Shown here piece after piece: positions 20,572-29,004 of a stretch of DNA of 31,779 bases. Source of the stretch: a virus. The position numbers and the translations under genes were made by a program. The notes beneath the pieces are model-generated. The model worked only from the letters and a program-made list of their open reading frames with translations. It was not told the origin of the DNA and made no database searches. Positions within the stretch are counted from its first letter, which is position 1. The number at the start of each line of letters is the position of its first letter. The stretch covers positions 1 to 31,779 of IMG/VR virus record IMGVR_UViG_3300006654_000153. The stretch is one strand, 5' to 3'.

Positions 20572-21308
20572 TGGCGGGGATATTACTAAGACATATTGTA
20601 GATGACATAGCCAAAGATTTCAAGCAAGTCTTTGATGATAAGATCATTCAGAAATCTCAGTTCGCATACTGGGTACTACTTATTGGAAATCGCTTAAGGG
20701 CTCAGCATATCTCAAAGAGAGATTCTGGCGCATTCCTAAGCACCTTTATTGTTCCTGTTAACGTCCACACGGTGAACAATAATCCGAATGAGATAAAATC
20801 TAGGAAGCATATCATACTTCCGAAGTGCATTTACGACTATGATGAGGACAAGGGGATTGAATACATGTCTTACTACGTGGAGGAGAGGATTGAGGGTTGT
20901 CGCCCTCCGTTTACGAATCAGACGTTTACACGCACGACACCTAAGGCGTCGGAGAGATTGTATTTCAGCAAGTACGAGACACCTAACCCTAAGAACCCGT
21001 ACTTCTATCGCGTTAGCGACCACTTATATCTCCTCGGGATAGAGTGCGTGGATGTGAAAAACATTGAGATAGGAATCTACTCTACCTTGGACCCTGTTAC
21101 TGAGATCGACCTAGATGCTCCTTTTGATTTCCCAGAAGAGCTTCTCATCCAACTTAAGAGACAAGTGCTTGATCTAGGTAGATTCGTATTACTCGTTCCG
21201 GAAGAAAGAGTGAACGACGGAAACGACAACATTGAAGGAGCTAAGGTTCCTACGAACAAGATAACAAGTGTAAATGAATTGAGTCAAGACACTCCTAACA
21301 ACAAATAA
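20571..21308 (+). CDS. Tail/connector protein (245 aa)
   Basis: Starts MAGILLRHIVDDIAKDFKQV, a helical head typical of connector proteins, followed by a beta-rich middle (GIEYMSYYVEERIEGCRPPF) and a helical end (PEELLIQLKRQVLDLGRFVL). It has no membrane segment. It is translationally coupled to the preceding gene by TAATG and directly abutted by the next (21309), within the ring-protein group. By position and size it could be a ring or hub protein of a short tail. A stretch near 20840-21020 has visibly different codons (CGC, ACG, CGT), perhaps a recombinant segment. Confidence 0.65.
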   Translation: MAGILLRHIVDDIAKDFKQVFDDKIIQKSQFAYWVLLIGNRLRAQHISKRDSGAFLSTFIVPVNVHTVNNNPNEIKSRKHIILPKCIYDYDEDKGIEYMSYYVEERIEGCRPPFTNQTFTRTTPKASERLYFSKYETPNPKNPYFYRVSDHLYLLGIECVDVKNIEIGIYSTLDPVTEIDLDAPFDFPEELLIQLKRQVLDLGRFVLLVPEERVNDGNDNIEGAKVPTNKITSVNELSQDTPNNK

Positions 21309-22118
21309 ATGAATTTCACAAGACAAAGCTTCGTAACTAGTAACGAGATCCTTGCTGACGTTCTTAAGGTTGTTGGCGACGTAGAGCTCAGATTCAACTC
21401 AAAGGGATACTATGTATCTCAGATACAACAAGCCTTAGAGGAGCTGTCGTTTGACACGTTCTTCGACGAAAGAAACGAATCGTTCGACATCTCTTCAAAC
21501 CTAAGGGTCGAACTACCTAAAGGGGCGTTCAACATTAAGCAGGTGTATTTGTTTAGAGGAGATGACTGCAACTTCGGATCACAGTCTCAGATCGTGTATC
21601 ACAAGAGAAACTTCATCAACGACGGATCAGGAAACAACTATGTCGCTCGAGACAAGTACAACAACGATGATCCTTTTTACAGAAGCAGAAACCACAGTGT
21701 GCACGATGCGGGACACCACTCTAGTCAGCACAACAACAACGGGCACGGGATCAACAATCTTTTCTTTTACGGAATACAGCAAGGCGTAGTGATGTTAAGC
21801 GATTCATGTCGTAAATTTGAGAAGGTGATGATTGTGTTTAACGGAATGGGAGCAGACATAGGCGACATGCCAGTTATCCCTAACTTCTTCCGTCAGGCCG
21901 TAAAGGACTTTGTGTCAAGAGCAGCTTTAGATTCTATCATATCAGCATCTATAGGCACGCCGTTGTTTAATCAGTGGCAAGCAGTGCAGAACACCATATC
22001 TGTCCGCCTAGAGAAGCCTTACGACGGCAGCTGGGCTAAAGCTGAGCATCGACTAAAGGTGCTTGACAATAAGCATAGAGAAGACTTGAAAGAATATTTA
22101 TCCTCAATGGATTACTAA
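21309..22118 (+). CDS. Tail/connector ring protein (269 aa) with a His/Asn-rich loop
   Basis: The head (SFVTSNEILADVLKVVGDVE) is a helix typical of short-tail adaptor proteins. A beta-rich region follows, and the end is helical (SWAKAEHRLKVLDNKHREDL). Residues 122-147 form an unusual loop rich in His, Asn and Ser (YRSRNHSVHDAGHHSSQHNN), holding His 129, 132, 136, 137, 141 and 146. This could bind metal or be a flexible surface insertion. The start follows the previous stop with no gap and the stop overlaps the next start (TAATG). A ring or adaptor role is inferred from position. Confidence 0.65.
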   Translation: MNFTRQSFVTSNEILADVLKVVGDVELRFNSKGYYVSQIQQALEELSFDTFFDERNESFDISSNLRVELPKGAFNIKQVYLFRGDDCNFGSQSQIVYHKRNFINDGSGNNYVARDKYNNDDPFYRSRNHSVHDAGHHSSQHNNNGHGINNLFFYGIQQGVVMLSDSCRKFEKVMIVFNGMGADIGDMPVIPNFFRQAVKDFVSRAALDSIISASIGTPLFNQWQAVQNTISVRLEKPYDGSWAKAEHRLKVLDNKHREDLKEYLSSMDY

Positions 22119-25100
22119 TGAAGCAAGAAAACCATCCAAAAGACTCAAAGACTAACTGGAAGGGCGCAAATGTAAACATCGATCCGGAATTATCTGGAGC
22201 AGACGACGATGGAGAATACTATGACGCTCACAACGGTCGTGTATCATCTACTAGAGGAAACAAGCGTTCCTTAGAAAAGATCCGTGGGGAAGAGGTTAAG
22301 TTCGTCCCTAACGCGAACACTCCTGGAGACTGGTATTGCATAGGCGATGCTAGTGTTAATGGTAAGATCATTGAGTTCCATGTTGATCAGACAAACTCTC
22401 AAGATCCTTTAATCCGTATCGATGGAGTCATCGTAGGTCAGTCATCGGCTATGCCTTGGCTCAGAGAGTTCCCATTACAGTTGGATAGAAACGAGAACTG
22501 CTTAGGCGGGGAGATCTTTATAACAGATTTCAACACCCCTCCTATGATCTTAAACGTTGATGATATGCTTGACTCGCTGATCAACGATCCTAACAAATAC
22601 TTCTCGGACTTCAACCCAGCCCTTTACACGATCAATCTAAATGCTCCGTTAGACATACCTGTATTTATGGAGTTAGTCTCTCTAGGGGGCGGAGGAGGCC
22701 TCCCAGTAGGTCAGTACCAGTATTCTCTCAGGTTCGTAAACGACGAGGGAGACAGAACTAACTGGGGTCCATTAACACCACCTATCCCTGTAGTTCAAGG
22801 TTTAAGCGCATCTAGTAGCGAATATCCTAACACTAAAACATACGGAGACGACGCGAACATCACGGCACCAAAAAGCTTTGGCGTGAAGCTTAGATTCAGA
22901 ATCACCAACCTGGTAAACTACGATTCAGTAGAGATTAGACGTATAGACTACAATGTGGAGGCGGGAATAAACTTCGTACCACAAGGAATCATTATCGCTA
23001 GGCTAGCCATTTCAGACGGTGAAATCTCGATTCGCGAATTCATTGATCCGGTACAGTCAAACATAGAAGACACGTTAGCTGACAATGAAGAAACCAGTCA
23101 GTTGTTCTTCATTGACAAGGCTAAAGGCATTAGGTACCACGACAAGAAAGTTGTTCTAATGAACGTAGAGACAGCCTCTAAAGAGTCTGCTGCGGGGTTC
23201 ATAGACTTCAACGGAAAGAAGATATTCCCTATTGTCCAGGCTATAGGGAAGGCTGGTCACAACGATCCTGTAAACCACGCTTACTACCGATCGTACATGG
23301 GGGGTGAGAGATTTAGTTTCGCAGCCACTCTTTATGATGGCTTAGGAGGTAGAGGGTTTGCGTTCGACGATCCAGCCCTTAAGAACTTCGAAATGCCTAA
23401 TAGACGCGACGAGCTAGATGCTGATTCACAGCAGCTGTCTTATTTCGGATCAGCTACAGCGGCAAACGTTCAGAGCTCAGTCACAAAGACTAATGAGATC
23501 TTTGACTTGGAAGACGCTAAAGACAAGACAGAACAGTGCACGTTCAAGAACATTATGAACGACGACGGGTTCCTCATCAACTTTCAGGCAGGTAAGCCCA
23601 GGTCAGCAGTAAATAGCTTAGGGTGCCCTGATCCGGACGTAGGAAGCTTCGTGCAAGGGTCTGAAATCGGATACCACCCGTATAAGCCAACGGACGCTAA
23701 CGATTCCACTGATGATCATAACTACAAGGTTAACGTTAAGGTAGACAAAGGATCTGGGGACGTAGATTACAACCCTGATGCATTCGCTCCAAACTATTAC
23801 TCTCATGGTGTAGCTGTTTCTGGATTAGGAAACCTTCCTCCATGGGCTAAGTCGTTCTCTATAAACAGATCTGAAGCGGCCGGAAGAGTCGTTTGTCAAG
23901 GCATAGGAATGTATTCTTTAAATGAAGGAGACTTCAATCTCATAGGGAATGCATCTACAGCGAACAAAGACGCAGACAAATTCTGGTTCTTCTCTCCGGA
24001 CATCAAAGCTGGATTAGTAAACCAAGGGATACTAGACGATATCCAGAACAACCCTCAGAACTACAGCGTACAACTTGTATCACCTCTAGGGTTCTTCTCT
24101 GAGATGTATAGCTTCGAAAACAACACAGCCTTCCCTGACAGGGATAGACTCGTTGATATGATTACATACGCCCGTGTGCTACACGATGAAGGACAAGTAA
24201 ACCCAGGAGAGCTTGCTGGTATGGGCATCCCAGATGGTGGAGACCGTCACGTAGCATACAACAAGTATAGAAACACATCAGACGCAGCTGGAGGTGGAGC
24301 ATTCGCTGTACCTGCTGGCGGAAACAAACTCATCGGAGTAAACGGACTCACTTCAATCACAGAAGGAAGGGGAACGTACTTCCAGCTAGACCTATCCGAA
24401 AGCATATACAATACTCAGTTCACAGGAGGCACAGGCAGCAACGACTTTGAAGATACTGGCCTTCAGTCTTTTACAGAGCCTATGTATATCGTCAACATCG
24501 TTCAGGATGGTAGAAACGTGATCGACAGAAACATTGATCAGTATTATGGAACAGGCCACTATCAAAAAGTGGAAAGCATCATCGGACAAGGAGATGGCTC
24601 AGCAAACCAATCATTTGAACTAGTAGACGAGAGATGGGAAGATTGTATCCCCGACTTAAGCTCTACTGGTCCTTTAGCTACTGACGAGACGTTTGTATAC
24701 ATAGAGAAGCCAAACGGCTTGGTTGATGTATTTATGGATGTTACATTCTTAACACCAGTACAAGCAACTGTTATATTAACAAACATTGCAAACAACGGAT
24801 TTCACCTAGCTACTACAGGTGCTCAGGTTGTTGGCGTGTACACTCATACAAACACAGCGAACAAAACCTTTACGATCGAGTTTAACATCCCGAACTTCTA
24901 CCCTCAATCAGATGAGAAGGTACTTGTTAGATACGACAACAGAAGACCTCTCAGAGTATTCGGCGGAGACACCACTGTAGGAGAAACTATCTTTGCTCCG
25001 ATCGACAGAGAAGCTGATGGCGACGCTAACGAAAGAAACACTCAGTTCACTATGAACATTGGGTTTCCTTTCCGTAAGTATGAAATGAACCCTCGCCACT

Positions 25101-26617
25101 ATGTCATCGCCAGAACAACTGGAGCCAATAAGATACAGGACGCCGTTACAGGCAGCCTAGGATTTATTAGACAGATGTGTATCATGTTTGCGTGCGAGAG
25201 CCGTATAGCCACTCATTACGCCCACAACAACACATTATCTAATCAGTACTTCCCTCTTACTCACTACGTCATGAGACCAAACAGGTTTGACGACTCCAGC
25301 TTCGCAGACAGCGACCCTGCAGCTATAGCGAGCGACAACAATATGTTCGAAGAGTACTTCGAGGACTATCCTGATGAATATTCTATATGGAAATTTGGAG
25401 GACTTAGATTTCTCCAAGAGACCAATGTGGATTACTCTGTTCCAGGACCGATAGAATTCTTCAGCAAGCCAGACTTTGGTTTCGAAGAGCAGAATAAGTT
25501 CTGTACAGCTGTAGTGTGGAGTTTATCCAGGGCTATAAACCAACAGGACTCACCCGGGCTCAAGACATTCCTTTCTAGTAATAGATTCGATATTGATGAC
25601 GATAACGGTGAGATCAAAAAAGCGTGGGATTCTAGAATGGGCGGAAAAGGTGAGAACCTATACGCTATCTGTGCTTCAGGTATATGCTTGCTTCTAACCA
25701 AGAAAGCTATCCTGTCGAACATCAACGCTAACGACTTAACTGTAACAGCTACAGATGCGTTCATAAACGCTCAATACTGGATAGATCACGCCATCGGGTC
25801 AAACGATGAGATGTGGAGAGGTATGGGCGACGCATCCCTGGACCAGGTAACTGAAAGAGGGCGCGTAAAAGGAGAAGGGCTATATATCCCTAATGCTCAC
25901 TCTGTGTATCTATTGACTAATAACCAGGTCAAAGACCTTACAAAGGACACATACTTTAACAGGATAAACCCTGTTCTTCAGAGGATTAGACCTGGATATC
26001 AGGATCATGTAACCGGAGGATTCGACGAGAACCACAACGAGTACTGGATACAACTTGATCCTAAAACAAATCAAATCAACCAAGTGTCAGGAGTAAAGAC
26101 TCCTTCGTTGATAGATAGCCACTTATTCGCTTTCGCTCAAGACACCAATAGATTGGTCGGAACGTTCGGATATAACTATGACCAGTATATTTTCGTAGAC
26201 AATGAAATGTATGGCATAAGAGATCTAGAAACATTCACTCTAGACAAGGGCTTTGTCATGAACGGAAAGAGCATAGAGTTCTACATGATACAGAACTACT
26301 CACCTTCACCAGCAATAGAGAAGGAGCTCATATGGCTTGAAGCTATGACAGGCATAAGAGGCGAAGCAAAACCAAGTAGAGTAGAGATACTCGACGAGAA
26401 TGGAAGCATATTATGCGCCATGGATCCTTCACTACAAGGATCAAGGTACTTGAAGCAGTATGATGGATGGGGTCAGTTTGTCCCTAGAATGGATGCAGTA
26501 GTCTCTCCTACGAGAGACAGAGTACAGCGCAGGTTGTTCTTCTGCAAATATATCCATACCTTTGATGAAGACTTCAAGATTATAGATACAGTAATTCAAT
26601 TTAAACCGATCAAGTAA
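22118..26617 (+). CDS. Very large tail-region protein, stabilisation/muzzle-like (1499 aa)
   Basis: The largest complete gene. The N-terminus (NWKGANVNIDPELSGADDDG then EYYDAHNGRV, about 9-44) resembles the start of tail-stabilisation proteins of short-tailed phages of Bacteroidota. The rest is largely beta-rich with no membrane segment and no catalytic motif I can recognise; glycine-rich and aromatic patches recur. In crAss-like phages a protein of about this length, encoded after the ring proteins, forms the distal part of the tail (called muzzle or stabilisation protein). The assignment is by size, order and the N-terminal motif. It is coupled at both ends by TAATG overlaps. It could instead be a tail spike or receptor-binding protein. 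Confidence 0.65.
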   Translation: MKQENHPKDSKTNWKGANVNIDPELSGADDDGEYYDAHNGRVSSTRGNKRSLEKIRGEEVKFVPNANTPGDWYCIGDASVNGKIIEFHVDQTNSQDPLIRIDGVIVGQSSAMPWLREFPLQLDRNENCLGGEIFITDFNTPPMILNVDDMLDSLINDPNKYFSDFNPALYTINLNAPLDIPVFMELVSLGGGGGLPVGQYQYSLRFVNDEGDRTNWGPLTPPIPVVQGLSASSSEYPNTKTYGDDANITAPKSFGVKLRFRITNLVNYDSVEIRRIDYNVEAGINFVPQGIIIARLAISDGEISIREFIDPVQSNIEDTLADNEETSQLFFIDKAKGIRYHDKKVVLMNVETASKESAAGFIDFNGKKIFPIVQAIGKAGHNDPVNHAYYRSYMGGERFSFAATLYDGLGGRGFAFDDPALKNFEMPNRRDELDADSQQLSYFGSATAANVQSSVTKTNEIFDLEDAKDKTEQCTFKNIMNDDGFLINFQAGKPRSAVNSLGCPDPDVGSFVQGSEIGYHPYKPTDANDSTDDHNYKVNVKVDKGSGDVDYNPDAFAPNYYSHGVAVSGLGNLPPWAKSFSINRSEAAGRVVCQGIGMYSLNEGDFNLIGNASTANKDADKFWFFSPDIKAGLVNQGILDDIQNNPQNYSVQLVSPLGFFSEMYSFENNTAFPDRDRLVDMITYARVLHDEGQVNPGELAGMGIPDGGDRHVAYNKYRNTSDAAGGGAFAVPAGGNKLIGVNGLTSITEGRGTYFQLDLSESIYNTQFTGGTGSNDFEDTGLQSFTEPMYIVNIVQDGRNVIDRNIDQYYGTGHYQKVESIIGQGDGSANQSFELVDERWEDCIPDLSSTGPLATDETFVYIEKPNGLVDVFMDVTFLTPVQATVILTNIANNGFHLATTGAQVVGVYTHTNTANKTFTIEFNIPNFYPQSDEKVLVRYDNRRPLRVFGGDTTVGETIFAPIDREADGDANERNTQFTMNIGFPFRKYEMNPRHYVIARTTGANKIQDAVTGSLGFIRQMCIMFACESRIATHYAHNNTLSNQYFPLTHYVMRPNRFDDSSFADSDPAAIASDNNMFEEYFEDYPDEYSIWKFGGLRFLQETNVDYSVPGPIEFFSKPDFGFEEQNKFCTAVVWSLSRAINQQDSPGLKTFLSSNRFDIDDDNGEIKKAWDSRMGGKGENLYAICASGICLLLTKKAILSNINANDLTVTATDAFINAQYWIDHAIGSNDEMWRGMGDASLDQVTERGRVKGEGLYIPNAHSVYLLTNNQVKDLTKDTYFNRINPVLQRIRPGYQDHVTGGFDENHNEYWIQLDPKTNQINQVSGVKTPSLIDSHLFAFAQDTNRLVGTFGYNYDQYIFVDNEMYGIRDLETFTLDKGFVMNGKSIEFYMIQNYSPSPAIEKELIWLEAMTGIRGEAKPSRVEILDENGSILCAMDPSLQGSRYLKQYDGWGQFVPRMDAVVSPTRDRVQRRLFFCKYIHTFDEDFKIIDTVIQFKPIK

Positions 26618-27456
26618 TGGCAGCATCAGATACTGGAAGATTATTAGGCGGAACACTAGGCTCAGCCGCTGGATCCGTAATACCTGGAGTTGGAACCGCT
26701 ATTGGCGGAGCTGTAGGTCAGGGAATCGGCGGAGCACTAGGCGGTATGGCGGACAAGAGAAAAGCAGCAGGGCTAGAGCCTTCAGCTGTAGATCCGTTTG
26801 AATTACAGAGAATGGCTGAGCTAGACCAGACTCGTAGATCTATTTCTACAGGATCAGACGTAGGCACCCAGTCTAGAATAAACGAGGTAAGAAACTTAGG
26901 AGCATCCACTCAGAACGCTTTATCCAAAGTAACTGGAGGAGATGTAGGTGGTACGATGTCAGCTTTGCTTAGAGCACAGCGAGGCACTCAGACAGGAATC
27001 AACCAAGCTATATCAGAAGGGCAGAAAAGACTTCCGTTCTTCGAGAACCTCACCCAGCAGCTGGGAACCAGAATCTCTCAAAGGAAATTAGAACTAGGAT
27101 TGCTGGGAGCTAACCAAGCTAGAGCCGAGGGTTCTCAAGGTATTACTGACGCAACCCAAACACTTAATGCTCTAGGAGCAACTCAAGGATCTCTTCCAGG
27201 AGGCAAAAGAGACTTATTAGGTGATCTATTGTCAGGAGCAGGAGAAGCAGTCGGAGGCCTACTAGGCGGAGGAGACTCAAACAATACAAGCATCCCTTCT
27301 CCCGGAGTTCCCCCAGGAGCAACTCCAGGCATAGCTCCACCGATTGACCCTGTAAACAGGGGTGGCGGTACACTAGAAGCGACTTCGGGAATCATCGGAG
27401 CAGCTAACAGAGCTATTCCTCAGATCCCTCAAATTCCTCTAGGTTTAACAAGATAG
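26617..27456 (+). CDS. Glycine-zipper protein, putative ejection protein (279 aa)
   Basis: Residues 9-45 contain a classic glycine-zipper membrane-active stretch: LLGGTLGSAAGSVIPGVGTA, then IGGAVGQGIGGALGGMAD. A helical middle follows (RRSISTGSDVGTQSR; NALSKVTGGDVGGTMSALLR), and the C-terminal third is again Gly/Pro-rich (GAGEAVGGLLGGGDSN). Such proteins are packaged inside the virion and inserted into the host envelope during DNA ejection in many podoviruses. Position, between the large tail protein and other putative internal proteins, agrees. The function is inferred; no experimental support is implied. The gene follows with TAATG overlap. Confidence 0.65.
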   Translation: MAASDTGRLLGGTLGSAAGSVIPGVGTAIGGAVGQGIGGALGGMADKRKAAGLEPSAVDPFELQRMAELDQTRRSISTGSDVGTQSRINEVRNLGASTQNALSKVTGGDVGGTMSALLRAQRGTQTGINQAISEGQKRLPFFENLTQQLGTRISQRKLELGLLGANQARAEGSQGITDATQTLNALGATQGSLPGGKRDLLGDLLSGAGEAVGGLLGGGDSNNTSIPSPGVPPGATPGIAPPIDPVNRGGGTLEATSGIIGAANRAIPQIPQIPLGLTR

Positions 27457-27461
27457 ACGAC

Positions 27462-28994
27462 ATGGCATTAGAAGACGAAGTACAAGACCCTAATCAGGAG
27501 CTTAACATACCAGAGAACAATCCAGACATTAGCTCAGAGATCGACAGAGCCACATTCCTCGATCCTGAAGACGAAGGAGCCTCTCCTGAGGATCTAGCAT
27601 CAGTAGAAAGACTTATTGCCGGACAGACGCCCTCAGGCCTATTAGGCGACCCGGGCACATCATCTTTATTCCCAGGATTGAATCAGCCTATTCAAGTAGG
27701 ACAGCAATCAGGCTCTATTATCGGAAGCCAGCCTATCTTCGTTTCTCGAGGAGGCCCAGCACCTGTAGGTGTGATCGCTGGTAGACAGAAAGCATTAGAG
27801 GATGCAGCTCAAAAGAAGGCAGCAGCTCAAAAGCCATTTGACATCAGGAAGGGACCTATAGTAGAAGACGCTAGATTCCAGAAGACTCTAAATACATTAT
27901 TCGAAAGCAATAGAGAGACATACGTTCAAAAAGCAAAGGATCAATACGGAGAGAACTGGCAGACAGCCTTAATGTCTCAAGAGACTAAATTAGGCAGAGA
28001 GTTTGTTGACGCCATGAGTGGGCTAGACGTTCTAGCTAGAGAAGGCGATCAAATAGTAGCTCTATTCGCAGAAGTGGACGAGGCTAAGAAAAGCGGAGAC
28101 CTGATACTAGCAGACGAAACCCTTGAGCTTTTTAATGAATTTGAAACGCTGTCCGGGGATCTGGAAGGCGGAGATATTACTAAACTTGTAAACTTAAAGG
28201 ATAGACTAAATCTTCTAAAGGGTTCAATTTCACTAGACAAGCACTTAAATAAGAATTCTTTCATTACAAAAATGCAAGGAAGACTAGTTGAGAAAGCCGG
28301 CGTAAAAGACTATGGTGAATACCTTCGGATAACAGAATCCGGAACATTAAGTTTTAAAGACGACATTGCTGTAATGGCAAAAGGTCTCAAGAGAGACGAA
28401 TTCAAGTCTAGTCCTATGACTGAAGCGCAAATAGCTGAGCGACTAGGAGCTGTTATGGGAGGAAAGAAAACAAAATCAATCAAGGTCTCTCAAAAGAAAA
28501 AAGGATCAGGAGGCGGGTTCGATGTATCTCCAGACAAGTTGTCCGTATCTGATGGCGACAGAAAAATCAAATTAACCTCTACAGAAGAGGGGGTAGAAGG
28601 ATCTGAAGTTACATCAACCCTACACGTCCCGCTAGGGACTCCGGAAAAGGCAAACAAAACCTTCAACCTAGTAGGGGCGGAATTAGTTGACGTTGAAAGC
28701 GGGGAGACATCTGTCATGGAAGGCACGTTAAACATGCAGCCGGTAGGACTAGATATAATCACTCTTAAGGACGGATCAAAGAAGCAAGTGGTGACGGTAA
28801 AGGTCTTTACGAAGGTTCCAATAAAACAGTTTGGACAGGAGACTGGTAAATTCAAAACTGTTGAAGAGACAAAGATGCTGGACTACAACAAGTCTAAAGA
28901 CAGATTGAAAACAGAGATACCGAACGCTACTGAGTTTTTTGACGAGCAGTCAAAAGGGAAACTAGAATCAGGCGGAGCAGCAGATAACCTTTAG
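27462..28994 (+). CDS. Hypothetical internal virion protein (510 aa)
   Basis: The first 115 residues are acidic and then Gly/Pro/Ser-rich (QTPSGLLGDPGTSSLFPGLN). Next comes a Lys/Ala helical section (KALEDAAQKKAAAQKPFDIR), a helical core (LDVLAREGDQIVALFAEVDE), a basic linker (KKTKSIKVSQKKKGSGGG) and a C-terminal beta-rich domain (KLTSTEEGVEGSEVTSTLHV). There is no membrane segment. It begins five bases after the glycine-zipper gene and precedes the giant open frame, so a co-packaged internal protein is the best guess. No enzyme motif is seen. Confidence 0.6.
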   Translation: MALEDEVQDPNQELNIPENNPDISSEIDRATFLDPEDEGASPEDLASVERLIAGQTPSGLLGDPGTSSLFPGLNQPIQVGQQSGSIIGSQPIFVSRGGPAPVGVIAGRQKALEDAAQKKAAAQKPFDIRKGPIVEDARFQKTLNTLFESNRETYVQKAKDQYGENWQTALMSQETKLGREFVDAMSGLDVLAREGDQIVALFAEVDEAKKSGDLILADETLELFNEFETLSGDLEGGDITKLVNLKDRLNLLKGSISLDKHLNKNSFITKMQGRLVEKAGVKDYGEYLRITESGTLSFKDDIAVMAKGLKRDEFKSSPMTEAQIAERLGAVMGGKKTKSIKVSQKKKGSGGGFDVSPDKLSVSDGDRKIKLTSTEEGVEGSEVTSTLHVPLGTPEKANKTFNLVGAELVDVESGETSVMEGTLNMQPVGLDIITLKDGSKKQVVTVKVFTKVPIKQFGQETGKFKTVEETKMLDYNKSKDRLKTEIPNATEFFDEQSKGKLESGGAADNL

Positions 28995-29004
28995 AATTTA
29001 GAAG

